The notes: generated by a model not told the origin, from the sequence alone. A stretch of DNA of 64,000 bases from Bos javanicus (GCF_032452875.1 NC_083882.1:62077614-62141613); one strand, 5' to 3'. Positions 35,450 through 48,607 are shown, numbered from the stretch's first letter. A program made the numbers and translations.

Positions 35450-36291
35450 TATGACCACATGCAAGTAACTGGCAATGAAAATCAACAAGACTAGAACAGT
35501 ATAAAGGAAGCCCCTTGTTTCTCCTTCTGGTTTCAGTGTCCTTAACCTGACTGGCATTCCCCACAATCTTAAAATAGAAGAAAACACTGACATTAATGGA
35601 GGAATCACTGACTACACTGAATACTTCCATGGGGCAAGCGTCAGGGAAAGGTCAGCTGGCAACCAGTTAACTAGCTCATTTTATTCTTTTGAAAAAACAT
35701 AAAGCCACAAATTGCATGGGGAATGCTTAATTTATATTTAAAATATATCAGTGTTCAGCTCATCTTTTGACTCACTGAAAGGAAATCCAACCTGACAAAT
35801 TTATTGCATAAAGGTACAGTGAAAGCCATCCATTTTAAGTGCATATATGCAGCAAGTTGCTGAGAACGGAGATAAAATTCAGAACATTGCATTATGCAAC
35901 ACTCAGCTGGAAAAAGAAAATGCTAGCTAACATTTTGGTCAAAAGTATCCAAATAAACCAGTCCCAAAGGAAGGCCCCTCTAGAGTGAACACCATCCTCT
36001 GACCACTCTGAGGACCCATGTGGGGTGTGCGATTCACCAAGAAAGAAAGGAAGCAGGCCGGGAGAGACTTGATGAATAATTTAAATCCTTGCTTTTTACT
36101 GTATTTTTTCCTGAGAAGTTCTTTTATTCTCTTTCTGATAGATTTATCACATCAGAGTAGCCATTTTGTTCATTTCTAGGGCTATCTCCAGAGAAGATAA
36201 TTTGGGAGAGTATCTTATTTAAAAATAAAGAAAAACCATCTGTTTCACTTTTGAGACAATTTCAGAGTTAATTACTCCTAACCTGATCTAG

Positions 36292-37253
36292 CAACAGTTA
36301 GAACTGGACATGGAACAACAGACTGGTTCCAAATGGGAAAAGGAGTACGTCAAGGCTGTATATTGTCACCCTGCTTATTTAACTTCTATGCAGAGTACAT
36401 CATGAGAAACGCTGGACTGGAAGAAGCACAAGCTGGAATCAAGATTGCCAGGAGAAATATCAATAACCTCAGATATGCAGATGACACCACCCATATGGCA
36501 GAAAGTGAAGAGGAACTAAAAAGCCTCTTGATAAAAGTGAAAGAGGAGAATGAAAAAGTTGGCTTAAAGCTCAACATTCAGAAAATGAAGATCATGGCAT
36601 CCGGTCCCATCACTTCATGGGAAATAGATGGGGAAACAGTGGAAACAGTGTCAGACTTCATTTTTGGGGGCTCCAAAATCACTGCAGATGGTGACTGCAG
36701 CCATGAAATTCAAAGATGCTTACTCCTTGGAAGGAAAGTTATGACCAACCTAGATAGCATATTGAAAGGCAGAGACATTACTTTGCCAACAAAGGTCCAT
36801 CTAGTCAAGGCTATGGTTTTTCCAGTGGTCATGTATGGATGTGAGAGTTGGACTGTGAAGAAAGCTGAGCACCAAAGAATTGATGCTTTTGAACTGTGGT
36901 GTTGGAGAAGACTCTTGAGAGTCCCTTGAACTGCAAGGAGATCCAACCAGTCCATCCTAAAGGAGATCAGTCCTGGGTGTTCATTGGAAGGACTGATGCT
37001 GAAGCTGAAACTCCAATACTTTGGCCACCTCATGTGAAGAGTTGACTCATTGGAAAAGACTCTGATGCTGGGAGGGATTGGGGGCAGGAGGAGAAGGGGA
37101 CAACAGAGGATGAGATTGTTGGATGGCATCACCGACTCAATGGACATGAGTTTGAGTGAACTCCAGGAGTTGGTGATGGACAGGAAGGCCTGGCGTGCTG
37201 TGATTCATGGGGTCGCAAAGAGTCAGACACGACTGAGCAACTAAACTGAACTG
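36292..37253 (+). mobile_element. BovB LINE, 5'-truncated, intact YADD box
   Basis: Forward copy bounded by the 12-bp duplication aacctgatctag at 36280-36291 and 37254-37265. An open frame at 36333-36929 (198 codons) covers QGCILSPCLFNFYAEYIM, YADD at 36474-36485, and the C-terminal AMVFPVVMYGCESWTVKK block, then stops near 36928. The frame resumes later (GGRRRRGQQRMRLLDGI). N-terminal endonuclease and fingers are missing, so it is not autonomous. Confidence 0.95.
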
Positions 37254-37419
37254 AACCTGATCTAGGAAATAATGTGCTTCAATAACACTTCCTCAGGCTC
37301 TAGGCAAAAAAAAAAATAAAATTTTATATAGAAAAAGAGAAATAATGTTCAAGAATGGAGGGGTTTTCTCCACTCCATGCCTTTCTTTGTGCTGATGGTC
37401 TACTGGAGATGGTGCAGCT

Positions 37420-37453
37420 GTCAGCCTCGGCACACTGTCAGCCTCGGCACACT
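37420..37453. repeat. Perfect tandem duplication of 17 bp
   Basis: gtcagcctcggcacact occurs twice in a row. Confidence 0.95.
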
Positions 37454-38279
37454 GATAATCCACACTCTACAGTAGCTTTTGCTAAAGGGGATTTTTTTTA
37501 AACCTCTTTTCTGAGAAAAGATACAGTTCTGAGCAAGAAATCTCTCTACTTTAGCCAGGAACTATGTAAAACCCAACTATTGCCTTCAAACCTATGGGAA
37601 ATAATGTGGGAGGAGAATCTTACTGTCCCAACAATTTCTTCAGGGTCCTAATCGAACAAAACTCTTAAAACAACAGAGCCATTTAGCAGTGATGCTCACA
37701 ATTCTAGGTGGCACGCATTCTGCAAGGTCAGTGTTGACAAAAGCTCAGTTTGGACAATTTATTGACGTTTCTTTGTTAAGACTTGCCCCACGTGGTCTCA
37801 GAGTGCAGCAAAGTATATTCTAGAAAATAGCTGTATGAGGGCTAACCATCAAACTGAGAAAGCAAATAGGACCTGGATGACACCTAAGACCTTCATTAGC
37901 TTATTGCGTCCTTCACCAATGCTAATAAGCCTTTTCTTCTACATCCAGAAAAAGAAGTGTTCTCAAATAAAAAAGCTCTGGCCTCTAAAATTCCTATGAT
38001 AGCATAAAGAAAAAAGAGGTGCTTTAGTGCTGAAGCAAAAGTTTAGTCGCTTAAGTGAAAGAAATCTGTCCTCCACTAGTCATTCGTATACTGTGTTTGT
38101 TTGTTTGTTTCTGAATTTCTATAAAAGTAAAAATTCCCCAAGCTGAAATTTACTTCTAGGCCCTTAGTTGCACAGAGTTTCAAGGAGGAGTGTTCCATGA
38201 ATGACTTTCTTTCATGTCAGCATGAACTTTTCTTCAGCAGAATTAAATTAGGTTAATGTTAATGTCTCACTGTAATGTT

Positions 38280-38380
38280 GTTAATTCATTCATTCAAAAA
38301 GTATTTATTGAGTGACTACTATGTGCCAATCACTGCTCAGGTGCTGAAGAAACACCAGGAAACTAAGATTCTTGACAGAA
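38280..38380 (-). repeat. L2/MIR-type 3' end relic
   Basis: attcattcattcaaaaagta, then ttattgagtgactactatg and gccaatcactgctcaggtgc: the reverse of the common old-repeat 3' terminus. Confidence 0.6.
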
Positions 38381-39102
38381 CAAGTTAGTAAATCATTCAG
38401 CACGGTCAGGAAACATCAGGTCTTGTGAGGCCTGAAGTTTATACATCTTGGTGGACCTTCTTTAACAAAATGAATGTAAAATTACAAATGCAAATCTAGA
38501 TATAAAATATTCATTTCAAATGAGAAATCACAATTTACACATATTAAAAAGCTCATGCATAGCAAAAAAAAAAAAAAGGACAAAATCCAGAAAAAGTTAC
38601 TAAGTATTTTCATTAATTTATTATCCAATGCATGTTTTTTGGCTGAATTGTCTTCTATCACCTCTTCATATGATAATCTTCTAACATTCTCTGTAAGGAG
38701 ACTAGGAAGATAATTCCACCTTCGCTCTTACATGGTTAATCAAAAAAATCATTATTGATTAGAAAAATGTCTATAGATGTCACAGCTTGGTTGACCATTT
38801 CATAAAAACTTTTAGGATTGATGTCAAATTGGGAAAAACTTGATTAGCTTGCTTTACAATACGAGTTGTAAAATGAGGAAGGCTTTTCTACAAATTTCTT
38901 GGCTTTGTTAATTTCACACCATGTTTTTCCTCCACCACCCATATACTCTGGTGACAGGCACTCTAGTTTACAGTCAAAAAGCAGGACACTCTATGGCCAG
39001 CAGGCAGTAGCCATCTTCCTAGAAGCTCTTCTCTACCAGGGTGGCTTAGCACTACCTGAACAGTACGGGGAGTGACTGCAAACCATTAATTACATCTCAC
39101 TA

Positions 39103-39309
39103 TGCCCTGGTGGCTCAGATGGTAAAGAATCTGCCTGCAGTGCGGAAGACCTGGGTTTGATCCCTGGGTTGGGAAGATCTCCTGGAAGAGGGCATGGCAA
39201 CCCACTCCAGTATTCTTTCCTGGAGAATCCCCATGGACAGAGGAGCCTGGCAGGCTACAGTCTGTGAGGTCGCAAAAAGTGGGACACAACTGAGTGGCTA
39301 AGCACAGCA
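39103..39309 (+). mobile_element. Bov-tA SINE
   Basis: gccctggtggctcagatgg, B box gggtttgatccctgg, Bov-A tail ending gactgag-type sequence at gagtggctaagcac. Confidence 0.92.
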
Positions 39310-39625
39310 CATGCTCAAACTAAATGTTTCCTCAATTCAGTTTCCCCTTAGCCAGACCTCAAAAATGCCTGCAGCCACTTCAGCTCCACCTGGTACAAGG
39401 GAAAATGTGACAGAGACGAAGTCAGGGTGGAAACAGACAATAGTCTCAGTCAGTTGTAGTTAACATATATTTGCAAATTGTAGAGAAACATGTGTCCATT
39501 GCTAGGGCTTCTCCCAGGGTTTTGGAAGGGGCCTAGGAAAGGGGCCTTGAAGCTAAGGTTTCATTGGCATCATGGTAAATGTATCTCAGGAGGGGTTTAG
39601 AAGGTGGTAGTGAAAAGAGAAAGTG

Positions 39626-39827
39626 CTAGTCACTCAGTCATGTCCAACTCTCTGAGACCGCATGGACTGTAGCCCTCCAGGTCCCTCTGTCCATAAGGTT
39701 CTCTAGGCAAGAATACTGGAATGGGTGGCCATTCCCTTCTCTACCAGGTCTTTCCAACCCAGGCATCGAACCTGGGTCTCCTGCATTGCAGGCAGATTCT
39801 TTATCATCTGAGCCACCAGGGAAGCCC
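39626..39827 (-). mobile_element. Bov-tA SINE, reverse
   Basis: Bov-A tail first, then gcatcgaacctgggtctcct and tctgagccaccagggaagcc (tRNA-like head). Bounded by the 8-bp duplication agaaagtg at 39618-39625 and 39828-39835. Confidence 0.94.
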
Positions 39828-39839
39828 AGAAAGTGATAA

Positions 39840-40260
39840 GTGCCATGCAAAGAAGAAAAAAATCCCCAGGGAAGGGATATAATGCCCAGGGTCAAAGAAA
39901 AGGTATGGTCGCCATAAGAAGCAGGCAATCAGAACTAGCCTTCAAGATAGGAAATATCTGAGTACAGACTTGGAGGTGAGGCAGTTGTCCAAGCAGACAG
40001 CTGGTAGAAGAGCACGGAGGCAGAAGGAGAGGCTAGAGCAAAGAAACTAAGGCAGGAACCTGCCCAGTGTTCCAGAAACCACAAGAAGATGTGTGTGTTG
40101 GAAGCAGAGTGAGAGAGAGAGAGTAAGTAACATGAAATTAGAGGGTTAAGGGTGGGCAGCAAAACAGGGGATCTTTGGAGGGATTGGAACAGAGTGGTAA
40201 TAGGATCTGACTTAAAAGGAGCATTGTGGCTGCTGGGTGGAGAGTAGAAAGTAGGGAGTA
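39840..40260. repeat. Old mammalian repeat relic, L2-like
   Basis: gcagttgtccaagcagac, actaaggcaggaacctgcc, gtaataggatctgacttaaa and ggagcattgtggctgctgg follow the same remembered old-repeat pattern as 15,812-16,165. Family uncertain. Confidence 0.45.
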
Positions 40261-41123
40261 AAGATAATCCGAAGGGTGAATGATGGCAGCTCAAACCAGA
40301 GTGTTAATAATGGACGTGGCTATAAATGGTCTGTTTCTGTTGTTCATTCCAGAGTAATTTGTTTATTAGTGGGGTTGGGAAATAAAATTTGTAGCTAGGC
40401 TAATATTTCTAAAGTACGATGTCTATATTTATGGGTGTACATAAATCAACTTAAGTATAACTTTATATGCAATATTTGTGAAGGCACAAAACAAACTATC
40501 AGAAGAACAATATTTATTGTGAAGATTTTATAGAGGCATGACCAAACCATAAACTATATGGAGGGAAGATAACTTGAACAGGAAGGTTAAGCTGATGTGG
40601 TTCTTTGACTTTACCTGGAATCATTTATGACATCTATTTAAAGACTTGTATAAGGCCTATTTCGGTGCCTTTATTGACCTTTAGCGCTATACGTCTGGTT
40701 AAGAGTTAGCTGTGGAGGGAACAGAAGGTGCCCAAACTCCATAACTGCTGGGCAGACCACCTAGGAAGCTCTTCTGGGCTTGAGTGGAAGGCCAAACACC
40801 TAAGCTTTAAATTGCCTCAGGATGCAATGCTGTCAAGAGGCGATCATAGGAAAATGTCACCTCTGTGTACTGCCTAAAGTTCAGAGGCTGTGCAGTAACA
40901 TGATCTACTACTAGAGGTCTGGTGAAAAGCAAGGGAATGTAAAATAGCCCCATAACACTATTTGGCATATTTCAGGTGAAATAATTAAACAGATGGGAAA
41001 AATATTAATTTACATGTTGACTTGGGTTGGGGTCCCCTGGAAACAGACTCTGAGACCAAGTTTTACCTGCATGAAGTTTCCTGCAGAGCTTCCTCAGGTG
41101 CAACAGGGAACAGGAGTAGGTAG

Positions 41124-41243
41124 ATGTGTCAGTCGCTCAGTCGTGTCCATCTCTGCAACCCCATGGACTGTAGCCCACCAGGCTCCTCTGTCCATGGGAT
41201 TCTCCAGGCAAGAGTACTGGAGTGGGTTGCCATTTCCTTCTCC
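41124..41243 (-). mobile_element. Bov-A monomer SINE, reverse
   Basis: tcagtcgctcagtcgtgtcc through tttccttctcc, bounded by the 11-bp duplication ggagtaggtag at 41113-41123 and 41244-41254. Confidence 0.95.
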
Positions 41244-41801
41244 GGAGTAGGTAGGGGGAGAAGGCAAACTGTGATGCAGTTTCAACAGAGGCCTCTGGTG
41301 GGAGCTCTAGAGCTAGGATGGCCCTTCGGAGTTATTCAGCATTGAGGCCAGGGAGTAAGGCTTTGCACAGCCCATCAATCAAATATTGGATGCAGACTGC
41401 CCTCAGGGGATTAGATTAGGATGCCTAATCTTCAGAGAAACAGCAACCTTACAGGGAGGGCAACTGTCCAAGAAGAATGTAGGTGTGGCAATTGGAGGTG
41501 AAGGATGTGTATCTTAGATGTGAAGAGGGAAACCAGGTAGCCTGGCATGACATCCACTACACACAAACACAAAAATCCAGAGTGTGGAGTACACACACTT
41601 TTAAATAGCTCAATACTGAAAGCAACCAGATTTTACTGGTGAGTCTCAGAGACCTTAAGTGACATGCCTTGGGCAAATCTACTCACAAGGGGCAAGGAGA
41701 TCTTTAGATCTCTCTCTAGTTGATTTCTTCCCAGCTTTACTGAGAGATAATTATCATATAACATGTTTAAGTTTGTGCGTAACATGTTGATTTGATATGC
41801 T

Positions 41802-42166
41802 TCAGTTCAGTTCAATTCAGTCGCTCAGTTGTGTCCAACTCTTTGCGACCCCATGAATCTCAGCACGCCAGGCCTCTCTGTCCATCACCAACTCCCGGAG
41901 TTTACCCAAACTCATGTCCGTCAAGTCAGTGATGTCATCCAGCCATCTCATCCTCTGTTATCCCCTTCTTCTCCTGCGCCCAGTCTCTCCCAGCATCAGG
42001 GTCTTTTCCAACGAGTCAACTCTTTGCATGAGGTGGCCAAAGTATTGGAGTTTCAGCATCAGTCCTTCCAATGAACACCCAGGACTGATCTCCTTTAGGA
42101 TGGACTGGTTGGATCTCCTTGCAGTCCAAGGGATTCTCAAGAGTCTTCTCCAACACCACAGTTCAA
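41802..42166 (-). mobile_element. BovB LINE 3' end, reverse
   Basis: Starts with the ttcagttcagttcaattcag terminus and runs to tctccaacaccacagttcaa. No clear duplication. Confidence 0.9.
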
Positions 42167-42216
42167 AATGATTACAAGGGTAAGTTAATACCTCCAGCAC
42201 ATCACATAGTTACCAT

Positions 42217-42243
42217 TGTGTGTGTGTGTGTGTGTGTGTGTGT
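42217..42243. repeat. TG microsatellite
   Basis: About 13 uninterrupted TG units. Confidence 0.9.
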
Positions 42244-42302
42244 GGTGAGAACATTTAAGATCTACTCACTTTAAAACTCTCAGGTAAATAACACAGAGTG
42301 CG

Positions 42303-42500
42303 CTTCCCATGGCTCAGAGGGTAAAGAATCTGCCTGCAATGCAGGAGACCAGGGTTCGATCCCTGGGTCGGGAAGATCCCCTGGAGAAGGGAATGACAAC
42401 CCACTCTACCGTGCTTGCCTGGAGAACTCCATGGACAAAGGATCCTGGCAGGCTACAGTCCATGGAGTTGCAGACTCGGACTGAGTGACTAACACACACA
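42303..42500 (+). mobile_element. Bov-tA SINE
   Basis: cttcccatggctcagaggg, B box gggttcgatccctgg, Bov-A tail, then an ACAC tail. Confidence 0.9.
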
Positions 42501-42865
42501 CACACAAATAATACATATTAGTAACTAAATCACAAGGCTCAACATTAGATCCCCAGAATTTATTCATCCTCTGACTGAAAGTTCATACCCTTTGATCAGT
42601 ATCTCCTCACCCTCCACCCCCTACTTCAGCCCCTAGTATCCACCATTCTAGTCCCTGCTCCTACAAGTTTGACTTTCTTACACTCCACATATAAGTGATA
42701 CACAGTGTTTATCCTTCTCTGTCTGACGTATTTCACATAGAATAATGCCCTATGTTGTTTTAAATTACAAACATCAACATTTGCCATTATATCTAAGATT
42801 AGATATCTAATAATATGAAACTTAATATTAAAAAATTTAAAGCTATTTTAAAATAAGCATCACTA

Positions 42866-42978
42866 ACTCAATCATCATGAATCTGAGGAAACACCAGGAG
42901 TTAGTGGAGGACAGAGGAGCCTGGCAGGCTATAGCCCATGGGATTACAAAGTTGCAGACACAACTGATTTATCAGCTA
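42866..42978 (+). mobile_element. Short old BovB 3' end
   Basis: tcactaactcaatcatcatg, then gaggaaacaccaggagttag and gcctggcaggctatagcc: a diverged BovB 3' terminus. Confidence 0.7.
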
Positions 42979-43264
42979 AAAAATCACAACAACATTTTAT
43001 AGTACAAGTTTTTAACCTAAATCAAAGAACATGAAAATTAAAATGAAATATTTTTCTTATGTGAGAAGCTAATTATCCATGAAAAAAATCTTTATCCAAT
43101 CAGAAATCAAAGTCATCTTTAGATATAGGAAATTAACTCTAAGTGAATTAACATTATATGTACATTAAATCAAATAAATGTGCTGTTACCTTTTTTATTT
43201 TTATATATTTGTATAATAGTTTTTAGAATATCCACATTTTCTCAAATGCATGTTATCAATCAAC

Positions 43265-44635
43265 TGTTCAGTTCAGTGCAGTTCAGTCGCTCAGTCGTGT
43301 CTGACTCTTTGCAACCCCATGAATCGCAGCACACCAGGCCTCCCTGTCCATCACCAACTCCTGGAGTTCACTCAAACTCACGTCCATCAAGTTGGTGATG
43401 CCATCCAGCCATCTCATCCTCTGTCATCCCCTTCTCCTCTTGCCCCCAATCCCTCCCAGCAGCAGAGTCTTTTCCAATGAGTCAACTCTTCACATGAGGT
43501 GGCCAAAGTACTGGAGTTTCAGCTTTAGCATCATTCCTTCCAAAGAAATCCCAGGGCTGTTCTCTTTCAGAATGGACTGGTTGGATCCCCTTGCAGTCCA
43601 AGGGACTCTCAAGAGTCTTCTCCAACACCACAGTTCAAAAGCATCAATTCTTCAGCACTCAGCTTTTTTCACAGTCCAACTCTCACATCCATACATGACC
43701 ACTGGAAAAACATAGCCTTGACTAGATGGACCTTTGTTGGCAAAGTAACGTCTCTGCTTTTGAATATGCTATCTAGGTTGGTCATAACTTTTCTTCCAAG
43801 GAGTAAGCGTCTTTTAATTTCATGGCTGCAGTCACCATCTGCAGTGATTTTGGAGCCCCCCAAAATAAAGTCTGACACTGTTTCCATTGTTTCCCCATCT
43901 ATTTCCCATGAAGTGATGGGACCAGATGCCATGATCTTCGTTTTCTGAATGTTGAGTTTTAAGCCAACTTTTTCACTCTCCTCTTTCACTTTCATCAAAA
44001 GGCTTTTGAGTTCCTCTTCACTTTCTGCCGTAAAGGTGGTGTCATCTGCATATCTGAGGTTATTGATATTTCGCCCAGCAATCTTGATTCCAGCTTGTGC
44101 TTCTTCCAGTCCAGCGTTTCTCATGATGTACTCTGCATAGAAGTTAAATAAACAGGGTGACAATATACAGCCTTGACGTACTCCTTTTCCATTTGGAACC
44201 AGTCTGTTGTTTCAGGTCCAGTTCTAACTGTTGCTTCCTGACCTGCATACAGGTTTCTCAAGAGGCAGGTCAGGTGGTCTGGTATTCCCATCTCTTTCAG
44301 AATTTTCCACAGTTTATTGTGATCCACACAGTCAAAGGCTTTGGCATAGTCAATAAAACAGAAATAGATGTTTTTCTGGAACTCTCTCACTTTTTCCATG
44401 ATCCAGCGGATGTTGGCAATTTGATCTCTGGTTCCTCTGCCTTTTCTAAAACCAGCTTGAACATCTGGAAGTTCACGGTTCACATATTGCTGAAGCCTGG
44501 CTTGGAGAATTTTGAGCATTACTTTACTAGCGTGTGAGATGAGTACAATTGTGCAGTAGTTTGAGCATTCTTTGGCATTGCCTTTCTTTGGGATTGGAAT
44601 GAAAACTGACCTTTTCCAGTCCTGTGGCCACTGCT
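43265..44635 (-). mobile_element. BovB LINE with most of the reverse transcriptase palm
   Basis: Reverse copy of about 1.37 kb. Minus-strand frames give RKGRGTRDQIANIRW, FCFIDYAKAFDCVDHNKLW, GIPDHLTCLLRNLYAGQEAT and an intact YADD box at 44041-44052, then KLNIQKTKIMASGPITSW. The frames 44121-44519 and 43669-44163 are offset by a frameshift near 44,150, between the fingers/palm and the YADD part. It begins at the 3' ttcagttcagtgcagttc terminus. It is 5'-truncated at the FPIPKKG region. Confidence 0.93.
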
Positions 44636-47600
44636 GTAAACATGTCTAATTTTAATATTTAGATAAGGAGATGGTCACAAAACAAAGATTGAAATTATGA
44701 GATTCAGGCAATGAAAAATTAATAATGAATTAGCATGTTTATACTGCATATAGGAAAATGTGTTTTAATACCTAACAGAGATATCATTAAGTAGTATTTA
44801 ATAGATAAGGAGCCAGTACATTTGTCCTAGGAAATGAAAATGCACTTATGTGAAAATAACTTTATATAATTGTTAACCTTCCTCAGTCTAAATGGTACCT
44901 GGTTCAAAAATCAAACATTTTTTTATGCTCAGAAAATATATACTTTAAAATATAACTTATTTTAATATATTTATACTTTACAAATAACTTATTTTAGATT
45001 TCCTTTGTCAGTTACAGTACAGCCCACCATTGAGAAGATAAAAAGTGGGTGACTACCTACGGTGTAGGGCTTTGGGGGTGGGCCGAAAGACTCTGACCCC
45101 AAAATACCACTTGTTTCAACTTGCCATTACTACCTGAAATTCCAGTTAGAGGGTTGCTCTTTGTCACAATTAAAATACCACAGCTCTATAAGAGAAAATA
45201 ATATTCAGCCTTATTGGTTATTGACTTTTGAGGCTATGATTTTCAGCCTTGGCTTTCTGGAATTCCTCAGAGTGCTTGGGGTAGGGCTGGTGGAAAGGGG
45301 AGTGAGTGTGGGGAGTTGTGGTCCCAAGTGGGAGATCAAACCTGATGAGTGGTTCTGTGGGGGCTTTGGGAGCCACCATCCTGGCTTCCAAAGGAGATCC
45401 TACTTTTATCTGCTTTACATAGCACATTCCAAGAAAGAACTTTGATTTAAGATGGGGGGCTGGGGGGAAGGTTTGAAAACTATCTTAGCTTGGAAGAAAG
45501 TGTGGTATGCCTTTTTCCTGAAGAAAGAGTAGTACCTGATAGCCTGAATTGGGGGTTGGGAGTAGGTATGGAAAGGGACCAAGGATGAGGAGGCAGGCAG
45601 GATGGCCATCATCAGCTTCACAGTGGGTCTGTGGTCTTTTCCTTTAGCCATTTAAAGTCACATTTCACTGTTTTGTAATAATTTGTTTTTAAAGGGCTTT
45701 CCCCCAACCCCATTTTTGACAAGGTAAAATTTCTAAAACAAGTTGCAAAATATTGTCTCTCTGTATCCATTACAATTCTCACTAAATTCTATATAGATAA
45801 ATGTTCAAAATTATTTAAAACAAGGTAAAAGTGTTTGTCTGTCATGTTTTAGGCCAAGTAATTTCAATAATACCTTTATAAATAAGAGTATTTCACAGTG
45901 AAATGGAACAAAGATTTCACTTTGTTTAAATTTATTTAGTGCCTAAAATTATATTTAATTTGGATTAAAATATCAGGTTGTGGGTTCTGTCAGTAACTGA
46001 GTATAATACGACATATTCCAAACTTTGGAAAGTAAAGATTGTTTAAAAGTTCCTGGGCTCAATATATTTCTTCTCAAGGAAAATAGGGGCTTTTTTGATG
46101 AGAAAAGCATAGTCACATCCCCCCAAATTCTATTCTATTAAGATAATGAATATTATACAATTAAATATGAGCCACATCATCAGACTTCTAAAATTCTCAG
46201 CCTCAGACATCATATTCTCATCTTTTAGTTGAGTATATGTTTTTTAATGCTATATGGTTTCTTTTTTATATATCAAAAATATGCCTGTAAAGCTAATTTT
46301 CCACCTAATGGGAATAGATACTCTGAGTAACTAAAACCTATGCAGAAGTCATTTGTCTAGAGAAATCCATTTTTATTTTTTTTAATTCATTTTTATCATA
46401 AAACTATCAAAACTGTAGGTAAAATCTTAAGTAGGAAGAGATGCATCATTTCATTTGCACCTATTAGAAAAGCTGCATTCATTTCTACCTTCTGATGATG
46501 CTTGATAATATTCATGGTGAGTTGGGCTAACATAGATGTCAGTGGGTAATCTAGGGGACGGGAGCATATGTAGGAAGTGAATCTCAGTGACTTGAGCATC
46601 TCAAACACTGTGAAAAAGCTAATTGAGAGGTAAAAACAAATTAACTGCTATGGTGAAGGACAATCTCCCTGAGAGAGAGAGTGCGCCTGCAGCAGTAAGG
46701 TTCAGCGGTTGCATTTAGTCTGTGTAACTGCTGGGACAGTAATCCAGCTCTGGCCTGTGGACTTTCCCTGCTGACTGCCCACCTGGCAATTCTCTGGGCA
46801 CCTTCAAGGCTGTCAAGGACTGCACAGGGAAAGCCTGTCTTATTACAACAGCTCTGCATGTGAGCTTAGGTACCGCCCAACCAATTGCTCTTCCCAGATT
46901 TTGATACAGATGCAGTTTTTCAGTTTTTCTCTTCATTGGGTCTAGGAAGGGCAGATTGGATCTTCCTGCACAGAGAGATTTAACCTGGCTGTAGATGCCC
47001 GTCAGGAAATAGGCTAGGGTGAATATAGTAGTATCACCCCTCCTGCAATAGGCCACACAAAAAAAAAAAAAGAAAGAAAAAGAATAAGGCAAGAAGGAAA
47101 ACAGCAGTGGAAAGAAAAGAAGGTGAGATATTTCAATGCCTACTGTAAATGGCTATTCATGAGATGTTGGTAGGTATTCATGAGTCTCAAGTTTATTTGC
47201 CTTCAAAATGGGTAGTCCAATATTTGCCTTCTTGGTGAAATCAACATATGAAAACTGATTATCTCCATCACATCTTGTCCAACATTTTATAAACGTTCTT
47301 GAAGTCACAACAATAACATTGAATATTCCAGTTATACTACTCTAGACACAATTCCTTTGAAAATGAAGTTTTTAAGTTGGTATGTTTTACTACTTAGAGC
47401 ATATCCTAAATTTGTTGTCCCCCTGTTTACTCAAATAATGTAGGTGAAATAACAGAGCAGCTCAGAAATTCAAAAACATATATTGGATAAGTGGTTTAAC
47501 AGAAACACAAGGTTCAAGGAATAAGGACATAATATGGATACAGAACAGTGATGACACCATACCAAAAAAAACCCTGCTCACTTGACTTCAGTTATCTCCT

Positions 47601-47730
47601 TTTACTCATTTAATTGTTCCACAGATTCTTAAATATTTAAATAAATTTTCTACTAAGCTTTATATATGATTATATATGGATATATACAGTGAGAAAACTT
47701 TCCGTTTTTTAAATGATCACAAAACAGAGT

Positions 47731-47941
47731 GTGCTGTGTGTGCTAAGTCACTTCAGTCATGTTTGACTCTTTGTGACCCTATGGACTGTAGGCTCGTCTG
47801 TCCATGGGATTCTCCAGGCAAGAGTATTGAAATTGGTTGCCATTTCCTCCTCCATCTTCCCCACCCAGGGATTGAACTGCATCTCTTTTGTCTCCTGCAT
47901 TGGCAGGCAGGTTCTTTACTGTGAGTACCACCTGGGAAGCC
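47731..47941 (-). mobile_element. Bov-tA SINE, reverse
   Basis: Bov-A tail, then tctcctgcattggcaggcag and accacctgggaagcc (head). Bounded by the 13-bp duplication cacaaaacagagt at 47718-47730 and 47942-47954. Confidence 0.95.
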
Positions 47942-48159
47942 CACAAAACAGAGTACAAATCTCAAACGTTTCCGGGTGCCATTGTGCCTTTGATAGAGCA
48001 AAATCAAGTCTCCAAAATATAAGAAAGGCCTGGAAGGTATTAAGGATCAAAATTAGCATCTTTTTTGTTACTGGTTAAAGTAACCCACTTTCTAAATATA
48101 AACTAACCTGTAAGTTAAAATGAAACTGGAGTAAAAAACTGAGCAGACCTACACATTAA

Positions 48160-48188
48160 TTTTATCATCTTTGTCAAAGATGATAAAA
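48160..48188. repeat. Perfect 13-bp hairpin with 3-base loop
   Basis: ttttatcatcttt, loop gtc, aaagatgataaaa. Confidence 0.9.
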
Positions 48189-48391
48189 GGTGTCATATTG
48201 TTCCAATTAAATAATCATAGACTTGAGCTCAGAAGGTGTTCCAGGTCTCTCTGCCTCTTCCCACTGTACCTAGCACAATGCCTTGTAGACATATGTATTT
48301 AATAATGTATGGATTTACAGGACGATTCATTTAAAATTTTCTCATATCTGTAATTGGAAGAATAAAAATTGTTATATACATACTACCTAGA

Positions 48392-48607
48392 GGAGGCTTC
48401 TGTGGTGGCTCAGACAATAAAGAATCTACCTGCAATGCAGGAGACCTGAGTTTGATCCCTGGGTTGGGAAGATCTCCTGGAGAAGGAAATGGCAACCCAC
48501 TCCAGTATTCTTGCCTTGGAATCCCATGGACAGAGAAGACTGGTGGGCTACAGTCCATGAGGTCACAAAGAATAGGACACAACTGAGCTACTAATACTTT
48601 CACTTTC
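48392..48607 (+). mobile_element. Bov-tA SINE
   Basis: cttctgtggtggctcagac, B box gagtttgatccctgg, Bov-A tail ending actttcactttc. Near-perfect 7-bp flanks acctaga at 48385-48391 and 48608-48614. Confidence 0.92.

Larger units (their letters stand above)
41720..42800 (-). mobile_element. Old L1 3' region, reverse, interrupted three times
   Basis: ctttactgagagataattat, caccattctagtccctgc, cactccacatataagtgata and ttctctgtctgacgtatttc are reverse L1M 3' UTR text. It is split by the BovB at 41.8 kb, a TG repeat and the Bov-tA at 42.3 kb. Confidence 0.65.

Noticed and set aside
42490..42508. Short CA repeat considered as a separate microsatellite
   Set aside because: It is the variable tail of the Bov-tA SINE at 42,303-42,500.
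46715..47092. Minus-strand ORF of 125 codons
   Set aside because: Begins in a low-complexity poly-Phe run from a T-rich tract; no domain or exon signature.
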